DNA of 64,000 bases from Pterois miles. Its lineage: Eukaryota > Chordata > Actinopteri > Perciformes > Scorpaenidae. Shown here piece after piece: positions 22,691-36,083 of this stretch. The notes beneath the pieces are model-generated. The model did not search any database, was not told the origin of the DNA, and saw only the letters and a list, made by a program, of their open reading frames with translations. Where the stretch lies: assembly GCA_947000775.1 (NCBI GenBank), contig CAMQGK010000552.1:3146501-3210500 (forward strand), written 5' to 3'. A program made the translations under genes and the position numbers. The first letter of the stretch is position 1. Each line of letters opens with the position of its first letter.

Positions 22691-24349
22691 TGTACAAACT
22701 GGGAATTAGAAAGGCCCCGAGGAGTCCAACAGAAGAGTCCAAAAGAACCATGACCCTTCCTTTCTAGGAGTAAAATGTACAGATAACTGAATATCAACGC
22801 AATATAGGAAATATGAAAAATCCAAGTACTTCAAAAAAAGTTTTCTGCTCAAACTTTTCTGAGTGATGACCTCATTATTTTTAAAGTCCTGGCTACTGCT
22901 CTGCTGAATCAGAGTTACAGACACAGCAGAGGATGAAAGCAATTTGTTAAATTGTAAAAAGGCAGAGGGAGTATGAGTCATTTCGGTAATTCCTGAAAGG
23001 CATTTTTTTTTTTTTTTGTCCTATCAGGGGATGTTGAGTGACGCTGCTGTTCTGACTAGTGCTGGATAGTTTATTCAAATTTGTGTGTATGCTACCAAAG
23101 TTAAGACTTTCAATAGCCTTCAGCTTTTAGGGGGACGGGTTCAGTTCCCACCAGGGTTTCACATGCACTCTTTGGATAAAAACAAAAAAAAAAACCACCA
23201 AATGTACTTGTGTTATGTTCAGCATCAGCAGCAGATGAGATATACTGGACCCATTTAACTGTAATACATTGTGAAAGTGGGTGGGCAACTACAGGAATTT
23301 GTCAGGCCGGCGTGACTGTACTATAGCAGCCACATGTTTCCATCAGGTTTGTGTGTGTGCAGGGGGTATACTGTAGCTGAAGTTATTCATCAGTCCAGGG
23401 GTGGCCTGGTGCTGAAAGGGCCAGTGTTGAACTGCTTTGATTGATCTGTGCAGGAGATTGGCCGTGGCCTGGAGAGGGGCATGTCATTCTCTGCTCCGGC
23501 TATGGCCAATTATATCAGTGGGGGTTGTGAGTAATGCAGTAGTTCAAAATACAGCCTGCTTTTCTCTTCCTGGGAAAAAGCGAGACCTGCAAATCCAACA
23601 TAATTTTTACTCTATGTCCGGTCATTTTTCATTTGATTCTTGTTGACTGTTACATAAGCAACCTGCTTTTGGGTTAATGTTGTGTGCTGCTGATGACAAA
23701 ATCTGCAACAGAATTTTCTTTTATGTCGTTGCTGTCCTATATATCAGTATTTTACATTTGACTCAATATTCCTAAAATAATTTCACTGTAATTGTAATTA
23801 AAATGGGATTGGACTGGACACTGAAAGTTGTCTAGCATCACAACTGAAAACTGTTTCACATAAATGAGAATGAATGAGTGAATGCTGAAAATCTATGTAA
23901 ATCACAACATTATGTATGTTTATCCCTAATTAAATTTAGCAATAAATAAAATAAAATAAACATTGTGATGTAAATTGCCAATTCCTCAAAGATACAAATA
24001 CTGGGAAAAAATATTATTTTCAAAAAACTTTTTGAAATAATTAGGAGTAAGAACACCTGTGGAAAATTTTCATTCTATTTTTGAAGTACAATGTAAATTA
24101 CTAAAAATTAGTACTATTTCCTCCATTGTTTGGATTCACTTTTGAAAACAGCTTTGAGAATGTGTGATAGACAATAAAAACTGTGTTCTGATTTGCAAAA
24201 CAGTAAATGTGTAAAAAACTGCAAAGCTTATGCAACCAAAAACATTACAAAATGGGGTCTAACAGAAAGAAAATCTGCTCTTAAATAAAGATAAAATACA
24301 GATGAGGCCGATGGAAATGACATTCGTTTTGTAAGAGTTTGATAAACCA
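22691..24349. other. non-coding sequence, nothing recognised
   Basis: AT-rich, with T- and A-runs near 23004 and 23189. No gene or bounded element. Confidence 0.5.
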
Positions 24350-24369
24350 AAGAAATGGACAGTTGAAAT

Positions 24370-24620
24370 TTTGACCTGATTAACCCCAAGGGGAATATGA
24401 AAGTCTATACAAATTTCATATCCATATCTTTGAGACGTGAACAGTCAAGGAATCACCAGAACCATTAGGTTTCATCCTTCGGTGACCATGAAAGTCTCCA
24501 CTTAATTTCACAGCAATCTATCCAGTATTTGTTGAGATACTTCAATCTGGATCAAAGTGGTGGGTTTATGGACCAACACTTCCATCACTCATGTATCACA
24601 TGCTGCTAGCATGTCTGAAA
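24370..24620 (+). repeat. dispersed fish repeat fragment
   Basis: Contains gaccatgaaagtctccactt, gcaatctatccagtatttgt, tgagatacttcaatctggat, caaagtggtggg and catgctgctagcatg, a series found in many fish interspersed repeats. Limits approximate. Confidence 0.55.
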
Positions 24621-25704
24621 AGTACAGCAATTAAATACCATCTGCCATGTGTTTGTACAGAGTTCATTCAGCTGATTTGAATGGGATAGTGGGGGCAAGT
24701 GGACACCTCGACTTTGTAATGTGAGGTAGCCGTTCTCAGTCTCAGACTCATTTACATTTTCAGTGCTTTGTTCTTATGTGTGGCGGTTGTTGTTCATGTA
24801 ATGTCTGATTAACAATTCGAGCTGACGTAATTCTCCGTCTCCATTCTGGTCCTGTGCCCATAAAATAAGGAGCTGCACAACAGTACAAGAAAGCGTGAGA
24901 AATGGGAGAAAAGGGGGGAGGCAAGGTTGAATAATGGGACTGGGGTAATGGATGTGTGTGTGGGTGTCCAAATGTGCGACTCTCTGCCGAACCAGGTTGA
25001 CTTCCGCCCTGCTGTGCTGACATTGAGATCTGAGGGCCACCGTCAGAATGGACACACTCCTACACACTATTCCTCCTCTGCTTGACGTTTGCCCTTAACG
25101 CCACACCGGATGACAACAAAATAAACAAAACAACCACACGGTAAGTGAATTATATCTTGGGTGGAGGTTCATCCAAAAGCAGAATATATTGTCGATTCGC
25201 ATTCTGAGACGTCAGTGTTTGGAAAAGGTCACGGTAATTGGAAACCAAAGCAGTCAACCTTGAGTTTTTTTCCATATTCCTGTCTTCCCGAAATCAATTT
25301 AAACTATTTTAAATTGATGATGTCATTATTTTGACCATAGCAACAGTTTGATCTTCAGGAGTCATGTTGCCTACTCATACTTTAAAGCGAATCCTGTACT
25401 CAGTGAGGGGCACTTGAATCAAAAGGATTAAACCTGTTTCCTTTGGATCCCCTGTTTGATAGATTGAAGTAGATTTCAAAGCGGCTGGGTGAGGGAATCA
25501 TTTCCCTTTGGCAAGACTGAGCAAACTGAAAACCTGCATTACTCGGTTACCTTTTTGACAGAATCTCTGATCTCGGTTTAGGTGGTGGGTACTGTTGTGA
25601 CCTCTTATCCAAAAAGTTCAAACAGGGGACATGGAGAACTGATCTGTAATTATCGAATGATGCTCACTGTTGAGACAGCCACTCCACTTCTGAAATCACC
25701 ATTG
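24621..25704. other. non-coding sequence, nothing recognised
   Basis: No gene. Two long overlapping minus-strand frames at 24760-25067 have no recognisable product. Confidence 0.5.
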
Positions 25705-26165
25705 TTATTCAACATATCCACATACAGCAGTTCATATGATATCTAAAGAAAAGCTATTCAAAATTTTTCATGCATTTTCCTACAAATGTCCAGCAACATG
25801 TGATCGCACGTGTCGGTTTCTGCTCTTTACATGCATACTGTTTCAAAATAAACTTTTGTCTTCACCGGAAACACTAATCACTTATGTTTAAGATGTGACA
25901 GACAGACTTGGTTCGGTTTAGACAACAAAACTTCTTAGTTAGGTTTAACAAAAGGTCGACTTGGTTAGGTTTAAACAACAAAATTTCTTGAGTTGAGGAA
26001 AAGATCGTGGTCTTGGTTAAAATAACTCTGGAAGTGGTATGACTTCAAGAAAATTAAATTACGTGACAAATAAATCAACATGGACTTCTGGTTTCACACA
26101 GGATACAAACACTGGTCTGGTCTGCAGCATTTCTCTGTCGCTCTTTATACTTCCTGGTTCATGAT
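25705..26165 (+). repeat. dispersed repeat copy B
   Basis: Direct counterpart of 20328-20805: caacatatccacatacagca, tgtccagcaacatgtg, gttaggttt with acaacaaaa, atcaacatggacttctggtt, then tcgctctttatacttcct. Copies differ at many sites, so they are old. Confidence 0.7.
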
Positions 26166-26561
26166 TTTGTGGATTACATACAAATTCATTTTGTGGGATA
26201 TATACGAATTACAGTGCATTACATTTAGAAGGTATAGCTATGAACAGTGTATGAGAAAAGCCTGTGAGGGTGGGCAAATGAGTACATTTAATTTCATATG
26301 TAAGTCAGCAATCTGCCATTTTTACCGACGTAGCCTAGTCACATAGTACGTAGTCTGTTCGCAGTTCAGGCAGCGTGTGGCTCCTTATTTTAAACCAATG
26401 TCCACTGAGCTACAGTATCTGCCCCAAATGGTCTCTGACAGTAACACATACACAATGGCTCTCAAAACTCTATGTTAAAACTAGTTCACATTAAGGACAA
26501 AGAGTTAAAACAGGAAGCTCATTTTAACTTCTCCCTCCCATCCAAACTGTTATGGCGCTGC

Positions 26562-26599
<38 letters not shown>

Positions 26600-28045
26600 T
26601 GCTGGGCGGGGGTCAAGGTAGAAGTCAAGGTCATTCTCCAACCCTTAGATAGCAGAGCTTGTGATCTGCCCATTTCAAACAAAGACAGCTGAGTCATATT
26701 TGAGGAAATTGTGGCTGATAGAAGGACAGACGCAGACTAGGGAACACTGCAGTGAAACACTGACTAAAACCCCAAACAATGACTTCATCAAAGGAAGGAA
26801 GTGATGGACTGCTGCTCTGTGACATTACATCAATGTCAAATGCTCAAATTCAATTTAGAATTTTAAAGCAAAGAAATCTGAATTGTGGACACTTTGATTA
26901 AAATGGATGACAAATCTTCCTATATACCATTACAGTCAACCATGTTGTTAAACCTTAAAGAGGAGACAGCCAAAGACATTTCCAACTTAATTGATTGTCC
27001 TTAAGATAACCTCAAAGAAAAACAATACTGGCCTCACCATGACACACTCGGCTGGTCAGATCCTTTGAGTTGACTCAGCTTTCAATACTGACTAGCTATC
27101 AGACATCACTAAATATTATTACAGTATACAATTATGGTGTAGCAGATAGCTAGTTTTTTATAGTGATGTATAATAGTTACAACAGCATTATATGTAAGAA
27201 AAAGATGGCAAGTGGTTCAGTTTAGTGGTTCTACTCAACAGTAAACCTAAATACAGTGTAGGGGAAACACATTTTGGTAGGGTTATCTTATTTAGATTGA
27301 CCATGAAATTTCAAACAATCAATCCGTAAAATAGACCCACAAATGCGAGATACATCACACCACTTTTGATTTAGGGTGTTTTATCCTAAAGGTCTTGACA
27401 GTAAAATCCTTCTTTGGTCCAGACTGTAGCGACTGTAGTTGGGTCAAAGTCTTCACAAGCGTCTGGGCTGGCGTCCAAGCTGAAAGCCCCCCTTCTTTAC
27501 AGAGGCAATTTTTTTATGTGCAGGAGATTTTAACAAAGCTCTTGGAATATGTTTTTTTTTTTGTTGCACAAGGTTATGATCTTTAATTAGCTTTCCTGGA
27601 TGGGTGCTCCATGATTTTTGGTTTCCAAACAGTAACAGGCGTGTTCATAAATACATTTGTATGCTCAGGATGAGTTAATTGCATCAGTCTCTCCCACGCT
27701 CCCTCAACCTTTTATAGAGAGCTTTACGTTAGAGAAATCACCGCTCTTCACGAGAACTGCTAAAGTTTGCCACTATTAAGCTGCTGTATACTGTATCTGT
27801 GTGATGGAAATCTGGTACCTTCTGCTACATGAACTTATTTAATTTTAACAGAGAATAACAATTACTGAACTGTTTCTTCCAGTGATGTTATTTACTTTAC
27901 CAAGAAGTCCCAATATTTGATTACACAGTGACATGTCATTAAAGTTATGATCACGAAAAAAACAAAACAAAAAAACATTAAGATGAAATGAGAGAACACC
28001 TTTAACCCTTTTAGAGCATCTGTCCACTTATATTGTGCACCAATT
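26166..28045. other. non-coding sequence with one microsatellite
   Basis: Apart from the GT array at 26563-26598 I see nothing gene-like. Confidence 0.5.
26563..26598 (+). repeat. (GT)18 microsatellite
   Basis: Pure GT dinucleotide array of about 36 bp. Confidence 0.95.
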
Positions 28046-28345
28046 TATCAATGAATGCAAAAAAATAAATAAAAAATAACATTTAACATTTATTGTTGGA
28101 AATCAATTAAAAACACAACATAATGACAGCTTTTGTAAAGATACCCTCACAGGTTCTGCATTTAGCATAAGAAAATATGCTCAAATCATAACAACAGCTG
28201 TCAGTGTGCTGACTTGACTATGACTTTCCTCAAACTGCATGTGATTATCATAAAGTGGTCATGTCTGTAAAGGGGAGACTCATGGGTACCCAGAGAACCC
28301 ATTTTCATTAATATATCTTAAGGTCAGAGGTCCATTTAAAGTAAT
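28046..28345 (+). repeat. dispersed repeat, partial copy
   Basis: Shares with 43430-43680 the series attggaaat..aattaa, tttagcataa, tatgctcaaatcat, cagtgtgctgacttgactat, actgcatgtgattatcataa, tctgtaaaggggagac and gagaacccatt. It covers only the middle of the family. Confidence 0.75.
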
Positions 28346-28651
28346 TTCAACCAATAATATCATCCATCTGTCAATCAATCTGCAGCATTTAACGTCAGGG
28401 GAGGGCTCTGTATCCATATTCTAAGCCTGCCAACTTTTACCAGATCCAAAGGATTTGATTTAAATCCCTCTTCTAATTGTACACTGCTCAAATATACCAT
28501 TTCACTGGAGAATACTCACAGTACAGACGCTAATGATGCTCTAACTTCTGTTTCACTGGGACTTTAAACTGTTACTTATTACCTATATTGTCAACAGACG
28601 ACCTAATGGCTTCCTGTTGCTGAATTTAGAAAGTCTGGTGGCATCAGAAAT

Positions 28652-28670
28652 ACACACACACACACACACG

Positions 28671-28749
<79 letters not shown>
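28652..28749 (+). repeat. compound (CA)n(TA)n microsatellite
   Basis: CA array at 28652-28691 with one interruption (a g), running straight into a TA array at 28692-28749. The TA part is self-complementary. Confidence 0.95.
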
Positions 28750-28752
<3 letters not shown>

Positions 28753-28759
28753 CCTTGCA

Positions 28760-31184
28760 AAACCCAGTGATCTCAGACAGCACAAATTATATCTCTTTAA
28801 ACTTCTGATCCTTCTGACGTTTTGGTGAACGAGTGGTGTTTTCAAACCTAATCTGGTCCTGGGTGAAGCTACCCTCTCACCCGCATGTACCAGCTCTACA
28901 ACCCCACCCCCCTGTTCTCATTAACCTGGGGCCTCTATGTTGATCATGAAGTCAACATCTGTCCAGCTTTCCACCTCAACTGCCAAAGCAAAAAGGCTTT
29001 TCCATTACTGCCCTGGGAAAGTGAACAATTATTTGGGCATCGGCAGTACACATAGTTGTGTAATGTAAGAGATATTTAAGGCCGTAGGAACTTGTTCTAT
29101 TCAGTGTATGTCTGTAATCATGTTTCTAATCTATTGTCAAGTGAATTTGAGGCAGACTTTTGAAATGTCACAACATTAGGTTCCTTTCCATCATTTGGAA
29201 AGAATGAACTCAGCCAAAGCATATAGTTTGACCAGAAGTTGGTGATATAGGCTACGCATGGTCGTAATCCACCAGTAACCAGAGTGGAAGAAGTAGAGGT
29301 TGTGTACCAGAAACAAAACAAGTCAGCTTGGTCATCTACCCATTTACGAGGGAAAAACTGAGAGAGGTCTTTTTCTTTCACGTTAGCTGATATTGGCCAT
29401 GTCCAGAGATGAAGACAAGCATTCACACTTTATGGAAGTATCCGAGAAGATGCTGCTGATAGCGGAAACAGCTGATCAGTCACCTGAGTTAAACATTCCC
29501 TCAGAATTTATGAAGCAAAGGCCTTTCCATTATCAGTTTAGCACGTCAACTCTTTTTTGAGTATGCATAACAAAATATGTGGAAACGCAGGTTGTGTCAT
29601 GTTACTTGCATATGAATACGCTGTAATACTGCAATCTTGGGATCTTGGGAATGTCTTTGGACTCATGCTCTCTCCTTCTTTTAGCCTATTCTGTATCCTT
29701 ACCCTCTATCCTTTGTGTTTATCCTCTTCCCTTATCCTGTCACAGGCAGTTGGATGAGAAACCAACAAGCTAAAGATGACCAGGGATTTCCATCTTGGTA
29801 AGAAGATGACACTGATGCCCTTGTGAAATCCCAAGTGACATCATTGGTTATGTTATGATGTCAGTCTGACGGATGTAGTTATTCAGGATCGCACTCATCA
29901 AGGGTTCACTGTCTAATTATAGCAGTGTATTACCATGACTGTCACCTGGAGACGATGGGTGATCCCCACATGCTATCCCACCATTAGCAGCTTCAAATTA
30001 GCCGGTTAGCTCTTAGCCAAACATAAATCCCCACGTGAAGGCCCCAAGTTGAGAATGAGAAGGCGAACCATTCTTCAGTATGTCTGTACAGCACCCCAGT
30101 GTCCATGTCTGGAGATTTATTACAGGTCCCATTTGCTTTTCAACCTCTCCAGGACCCCTAGTAAATCACCAGGCAAAGGTCTGACTGAACTAATGATCCC
30201 ACATGAAAAGAGACAGAGGAATTATGTCATCTGAACCTAGCTCAGAGTTGTTGAATGGGAAACCTCAGTGGCCCACTAAAGCTTAGGAGGGCAAGAGAAA
30301 TACAGCAGCCAAAAGACAGATTGGTAGGCCTGCAGTGCGTCAGCTTCTGTACTTCCTGAACTATGGGAAACCCCTTCACACAGTGAAACATCCTGAGGAT
30401 TCCCCGCTAGCATTTACCTGCCCAGCATTTAGCTGCTTCAGGGACCTGGTTTTATTGTGAGATCCCATGTTAAAACTACTACACTGGCTTCTATTTTTGG
30501 GGGGCCCATACTGGGCTGGGTATTGCGATGTTGCAACCAAAATAACTCAATAAACTTTTAGTGGGAAAGTTTAATACCTATGCGGCTCTTGTGTGGTCCC
30601 CTTTTCATGATAAAGGCCTCATTTTCCACTAAACTTCTGGAAACTCAAGCTCTAACACAAGCTCTACAATAACTTCAGTGGAGTTACTTGGTTCTGCATA
30701 GAGGCCCGGGGCCAAGTTTCTGGAGAGAGACTGCTACTGGACAATCCCTGTGCTGGCAGATGTCCTAACAAGGCTGGGAAAAGGTTCTCCCCTGACTCCC
30801 AAGGCCTAAATATGGTATTGTGGTACTGAGGTATTACAATTTAAGTCATAATATAAACATTGATTTACATTTGCATGCAAGCTTTTTCTTTTTACCACTT
30901 CTCGTTTTCGGTTAAACTGCATCAGGTTTTTCTGTGCATACAATCAAACTTCTAATAATGTGTGCATGAGTTTGCAGAAATCCGCCTTTGTGGGCTATAA
31001 ATGGTTTACCTGCTTGTATGCTGGTTTTGACAAGACTTTTCCTATACACATCATTGAGCAAGAGAATGTAAAATAGAAGAACAAAGGTGATACTGTTCAG
31101 TAAATAAGTGGATTTTATGTTCCACATCACACAAAAGCCATTAGAGGACCTGTGCAATACACACTGTTGTTAAGAAAACTAGGT
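28760..31184. other. non-coding sequence
   Basis: A short exon-like segment at 29745-29798 (pyrimidine tract, CAG, GTAAGA after) has no recognisable peptide. Otherwise nothing. Confidence 0.5.
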
Positions 31185-31700
31185 CTTAGTCTGTGTCTGT
31201 GTTGCATGCTTTTATTTTGGTGCACTTCCTGTTTTATTTTGGCATGTTTAACCTTTCCTCTTGTTGCAGATCACTTCACCCCCTGCCCTGCATGCTTTCC
31301 CGCCTGCACGTTTGAGCACTGCCCAGTGACCTAGTTTTCCTCACCACTCACCTGAGTCTGATCGTCGCCCCCGCCCCTGATTGTTTCCACCTGTCCGTAG
31401 TTAGTCACTCCCTTCACTAGTATATAATGTGTGCTCCCCATTCCTCCTGTGCCAGTTCGTCTTGCCTGTTTCCCAGAGTTAAGCGTCCCAGCATTCATTG
31501 ATATTGATCTCCTCGTGTATGACTATCAGCCTGTTTTGTGTGACCCTGCCTCAGCCTTCTGATTTGGACTCTGACTGCAAGTATTGATTCCCGTGTACCA
31601 GACCTGCTTTGTATTAAAGACGTCGATTATTGCCTACCCCTGCTTTAAGCCTGTTATTGCGTGTGAGTCCAAACCTGTCTTTTGCCACGTGCTTAACAAC
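31185..31700 (+). mobile_element. probable LTR-like retroelement remnant
   Basis: Order of parts: gttttattttggcatgttta, a C-rich stretch with cacctgagtctgat and tgattgtttccacctgtcc, a TATA-like agtatataatgtg at about 31418, ccagttcgtcttgcctgttt, ccctgcctcagcc, and a poly(A)-signal-like attaaaga at about 31613. This layout resembles LTRs of fish Ty3/gypsy-type elements. No coding part is adjacent, so it may be a solo LTR. Ends and family are not certain. Confidence 0.5.
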
Positions 31701-34595
31701 TGTTCTCTGTGGAACCTCATTTTGATTAGAGACAATGATTTATAGAGCGAAGACATACCACCGAGGAAAAGAGATAAGGGCTTGTAACACTGTTTATTTT
31801 GATGTATAAACACGAAATCTGTCAGACGTGTCTTTACTTGATTATTATAACAGACGACTAAAGAAAGAGGTTGGAAAAATGCATCAGAAGTCTCTCACCA
31901 TCAGATAAATAGACCACTTATCACAAACCACATTTTGGCACCACCCACACAGAGGACAAACTTGCTCTTTGTACTATTTCTCCGACAGGTATAATTACAC
32001 TACAGAGCATTTATCATAAAATAAAAGGGAAATACAGTGTTTATTGCAAGTTAATTGTTATTTGTTGTGCATGAAAAGGTGGCAAAGAAATTGCCTTCAG
32101 TCATAACTGACGGTAAGTTTATCTCTGTATGGTGGAAGAACTGTGCTTGGCAAGATAATGCAAGGTAAGTTTATCTATCAAAGTAAATTGAAAGTGATTC
32201 AAATAAGACATGAAGAACTTATATCTTAAAGGAGAAACACAATCAGGGCAGCACAGTTTCACCCCACATGCTACATTTGTCTTAAGAAGAGCATGCTACT
32301 GCAGCCATGAGTTCCTGGTGTCCCCCAATAAGAATAGTCTCCCATGCTGCCTAGTGCTCCACCCCAACCTGACCCTGTGATGGTCCTTGATCCAGAACCA
32401 TACCTCTGGATGATGGCTTGGCTCCTTGCCTCTCAATGTAAACCTGATGTATGGGAAAGCACTATTCTACTCCACTCCACTCCACCCCTCTGTGTCACAT
32501 CTGTGCAGATGATAATAAGGCAGGAAACGAGTCCCTGTTAAAGTGTGCTGTACCCATAATTGGTTTCCTGTCTATAGCCTTGATGTGTCATTGTCCACAA
32601 TGTCTTATTCACACAGACCTCTAATGGCGAGGGCTGCCCCCTAATCGTCGATGACTCCACTCATCAGTCGAGAAGCCCCCGACTCGCAGTCAGTCACATC
32701 ACTGCATGTAGGATACAGCATGGCAGACGGTAAACTTTTATAAACTGAGTCTTGTGTCAAAATGACCTAACTACAAAACTAACTACTGGAAACAAAGACG
32801 GGTGATGGAAAGACAGTTCATGGAATTCTACTACTGATTTGGGTTTAAATGGCTTTTAATAATATTCAGCTACGCTGCACAGGACTGTAACACAATGCCA
32901 CGTGCACTCAGTTGTCCCACACTGTATCCATAGCAGGAGATATTTGAGTCAAAGCAATACTCAAATGCTAGAGCAGACCTGCACCTCATACATTCCGCCC
33001 ATCAGCATGCATTTGTTTTGATCGCCTTCAAAAAAAATAAAATAAAATAAAATACAGGCCACGTTCTATTTTAGAAACTGGTTCCTTTTCCATTTGTGAA
33101 GCGAACTTATGCCACAACCTTGATTTGCAAAACAGCCCTGTAAACTTCAACCTTTATAGACCACAAGTAATTGTGCATGGGCGTGCATTGATGGAGCACA
33201 GTTTTCTTAACTACTTCTTTAACTTTTGATGACGACAGCATCAACACTAGCTGTTCCTGCACTATTTAATGTCAGGATATTCCCAGTGATTCTGTCAGAG
33301 GCTCTCCACACCTAGGAGTAAATGTGGAGCTACCCAATGGATTGTGACTGCTGCTTCTCTGCTCTGCTGCAGCCTGTGGGGGGTATTGACTGGCTAAAAA
33401 GTCCAGCATTTCCACTCTTGTTATCGTCAAAGCTTTCCCATGCCAGCCATACCAAGGTGATTGTCAGGCTTCATAAAATCAATGCTTCTTTCATCCATAT
33501 ACCTGGATATGGCCAAGCATATGGAATAGGAGGCAATATTAAAAGTACTCACAGGGGACGAAGATTTCTGACATGTTTGCTCCAAAGCGCTCAGAGGGGT
33601 AAAATCTTGGCTTTACACTGGACCTGTGCTTAGGTTGCAATAATTACTATACATATATTCATTTTGGAGGCAGGCTATATGCTTTGAGTCACAGACCTAT
33701 TGGATGGTGCTCAGTGCTGCTGCCTGTGGGTTCAGGTTGCCAAAGAAATTAGCATTCCCTCCTGTAAAGCCTTTTGGTGTGAAATATGCACCCAAAAGCA
33801 CCCTAGATTTCTTCATCCAAAAGAGGGCATCACAACGCACACACATTGCAATAAACAGTGTGAACATGTCAATGTGACAGCCCACTCCCACTCTAAAACC
33901 CTCAAACTAAGGCTATTGTGTCATTATGTAGATCACTGACTGCAACTCTGTATTCCAACTGCATCATGTCCCTTTATCGTCACAGGAAGAGGAAGGTGTG
34001 TAGGGACTGTGCATATTGTTTACACTTGAGAATAACAGAGCCTATGATTAAGTCTGATTTACCTGAATTCATTACTCCAGGGAAGGCTGTTTGGAGTGAT
34101 GCCATCCCCAGTAGCTTGTAAAATAGGTGAATCACCCAACAAAGAAAAAAAAAAAAAAAAAAAGGAAGACGCAACGTCTCTGCGTGTCACGCATCCGAGG
34201 TGAGTAACCAGAGGAAAATAATTCACAGGAAGTGAGGTTTTTGTGTTCATTAACACATGTTCAGACTGATGTTACAGTAAACAACGCACATTTATGAGAA
34301 CTTTAAAGTCTGAAGCAGACTTGTGATGTGAGAAGAGGACAGGGTTATCTATTGGTGGAGAGGTGAATTGGATCTGCGCAAGAGATCATTCACATTCATG
34401 ATGTTATTGTCTCAAAAATACTAAATATAAACATGTATTATTTTTTAGTTACTGACTGACTTTTTCACTGTGTAGGTATCCGTAGGTATCTAAATAATAA
34501 TTAAAGTTAATTATTTGAAATATTAATTAAACAGAATGCCTACAAATTGCTGCTTTATCTCATTAAGTGTACACTGTATTTAACAGTGTCATCTT
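31701..34595. other. non-coding sequence
   Basis: A repeat-like fragment sits at about 32628-32690 (gggctgccccctaatcgtcg). A 103-codon frame at 33322-33633 has no known family. A-run at 34144-34162. Confidence 0.45.
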
Positions 34596-34596
34596 G

Positions 34597-34655
34597 TAAG
34601 ATAAGATAAGATAAGATGAACCTTTCATTAATCCCCGGAGGGAAATTTGGGATTT
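34597..34655 (-). mobile_element. LINE-type 3' tail with GATAA repeats
   Basis: Almost identical to 1155-1212: (GATAA)n, gatgaacctttcattaatc, cccggagggaaattt. The body is absent. Confidence 0.6.
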
Positions 34656-36075
34656 GTAGCACAAAAAAATGCTTTAGATGTTCAGGGTTCTAAAATCTGT
34701 GTGAAAAAAATTGTTTAAATGGATCGGATCCTGACAAGAATGAATAATGCAATAAATAAATAGTTGAAATGATGTATTTGTGTAATTGTGTGCATGTGAT
34801 GAGGCATCGTAGTATGTGTGAAAGTGTCAACAGGGAGTCGAACATGGACATTTTCATACTAATGACACACGACACCTGCAGGGAACCTGTTTCGCTTACC
34901 CTCTGCACAGAGATGTCAGAGGTCAGGCTCAGCAGCAACAGTGACCACAGTGCTGTTAGGGGTTCAGTGTACTGCTTAAGGAAAATTCAGCAGGGTTAAC
35001 TTGCCAACACAAAGGCATGTTGAAACAAAAGTAAGTGTTCTTGTGATGAGACATACACGGTGATGATACATACATGCAAGACAAAGGAGATAATATCTAC
35101 AATATGTGCACAGAGGTTCCTTTGTAGATCTAATTGATGACTCTCCTAAAGCTGCCTCCTCCATGTCAGCTGTTGCAATGCTGGGCATTTCTGAAACTTG
35201 CCTGTCTGTGGGATGAGGGTGTATAGAAGTAACTACCTTAACCTGCTGTAAGCGTGTTTAACTAACAAGCCAAGGCACTCAACTGTCTGCCCCATAAAGT
35301 TCTGTTTTGTCATCCATAATTGGAGGTGGAACCTTTTCTTTCACCTTTTTCACATGCCCAAACAGAGTGAACATTTGCACATGAAAACTAGGGTAACGTC
35401 CTTGATTAAATTGCTTGTTGCATGATTGAGCCACAATGCTGATCCACAATCCACATCGCTCAAACCCAACACAAAGAAAAATGCCAAACCACACAGTCGA
35501 AAGGCAGGGTTTACACGACCTCTGATATGAGTAGCCATAGATATTCCCAGCACGCACCTCTTCACAAAAGGAAACGAGGGAAAGAATCCCAGCCTCTTTT
35601 ACTTGGGGACCACCGGGCCTTGGGTACAAAACAAGGCGACCAATAAAAATGAATGCCAAAAAGGAAGGAAAAAGGGGGAAAATGTGGAGAATGGGGAAAA
35701 ATAGCCATTGACATGTTGCACCAGACTAAGAGAAAGTAGCATTGTTTGGATCTTTTTGTTTGCGACAGCAGGGGTACGCTTCCAGCGAGGACCGAGCCAC
35801 ATCACGTGCATCGCTTCAGCCACTGAAAGAGCAAAGAGAGAGCCAAAACTCGGCATGAACGGCTAAACAAGTCTTTGAAGTCAAATAAAGCAACCTCATC
35901 GATCACTGATTCAAAGGCCTTTTTATTCTCACTCTCTCTCTCTTTTCACTCTTGGGAAGCTTTTGTTGGTACAAATGAACCTGTTATAAGCCTCCTTCAT
36001 TTTCCTTGAAAAAAACAGTCAACACAAATCCTCAGATGGTCTGGATTACATAAATCTGGCATTTCAGTGTGAAGG
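34656..36075. other. non-coding sequence, nothing recognised
   Basis: A 126-codon minus-strand frame at 35279-35659 has no recognisable product. Confidence 0.5.
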
Positions 36076-36083
36076 CTAGTCAA

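Noticed and set aside
28583..28845. Frames with IYIYIY and VCVCVC or THTHTH runs
   Set aside because: Translations of the CA/TA microsatellite.
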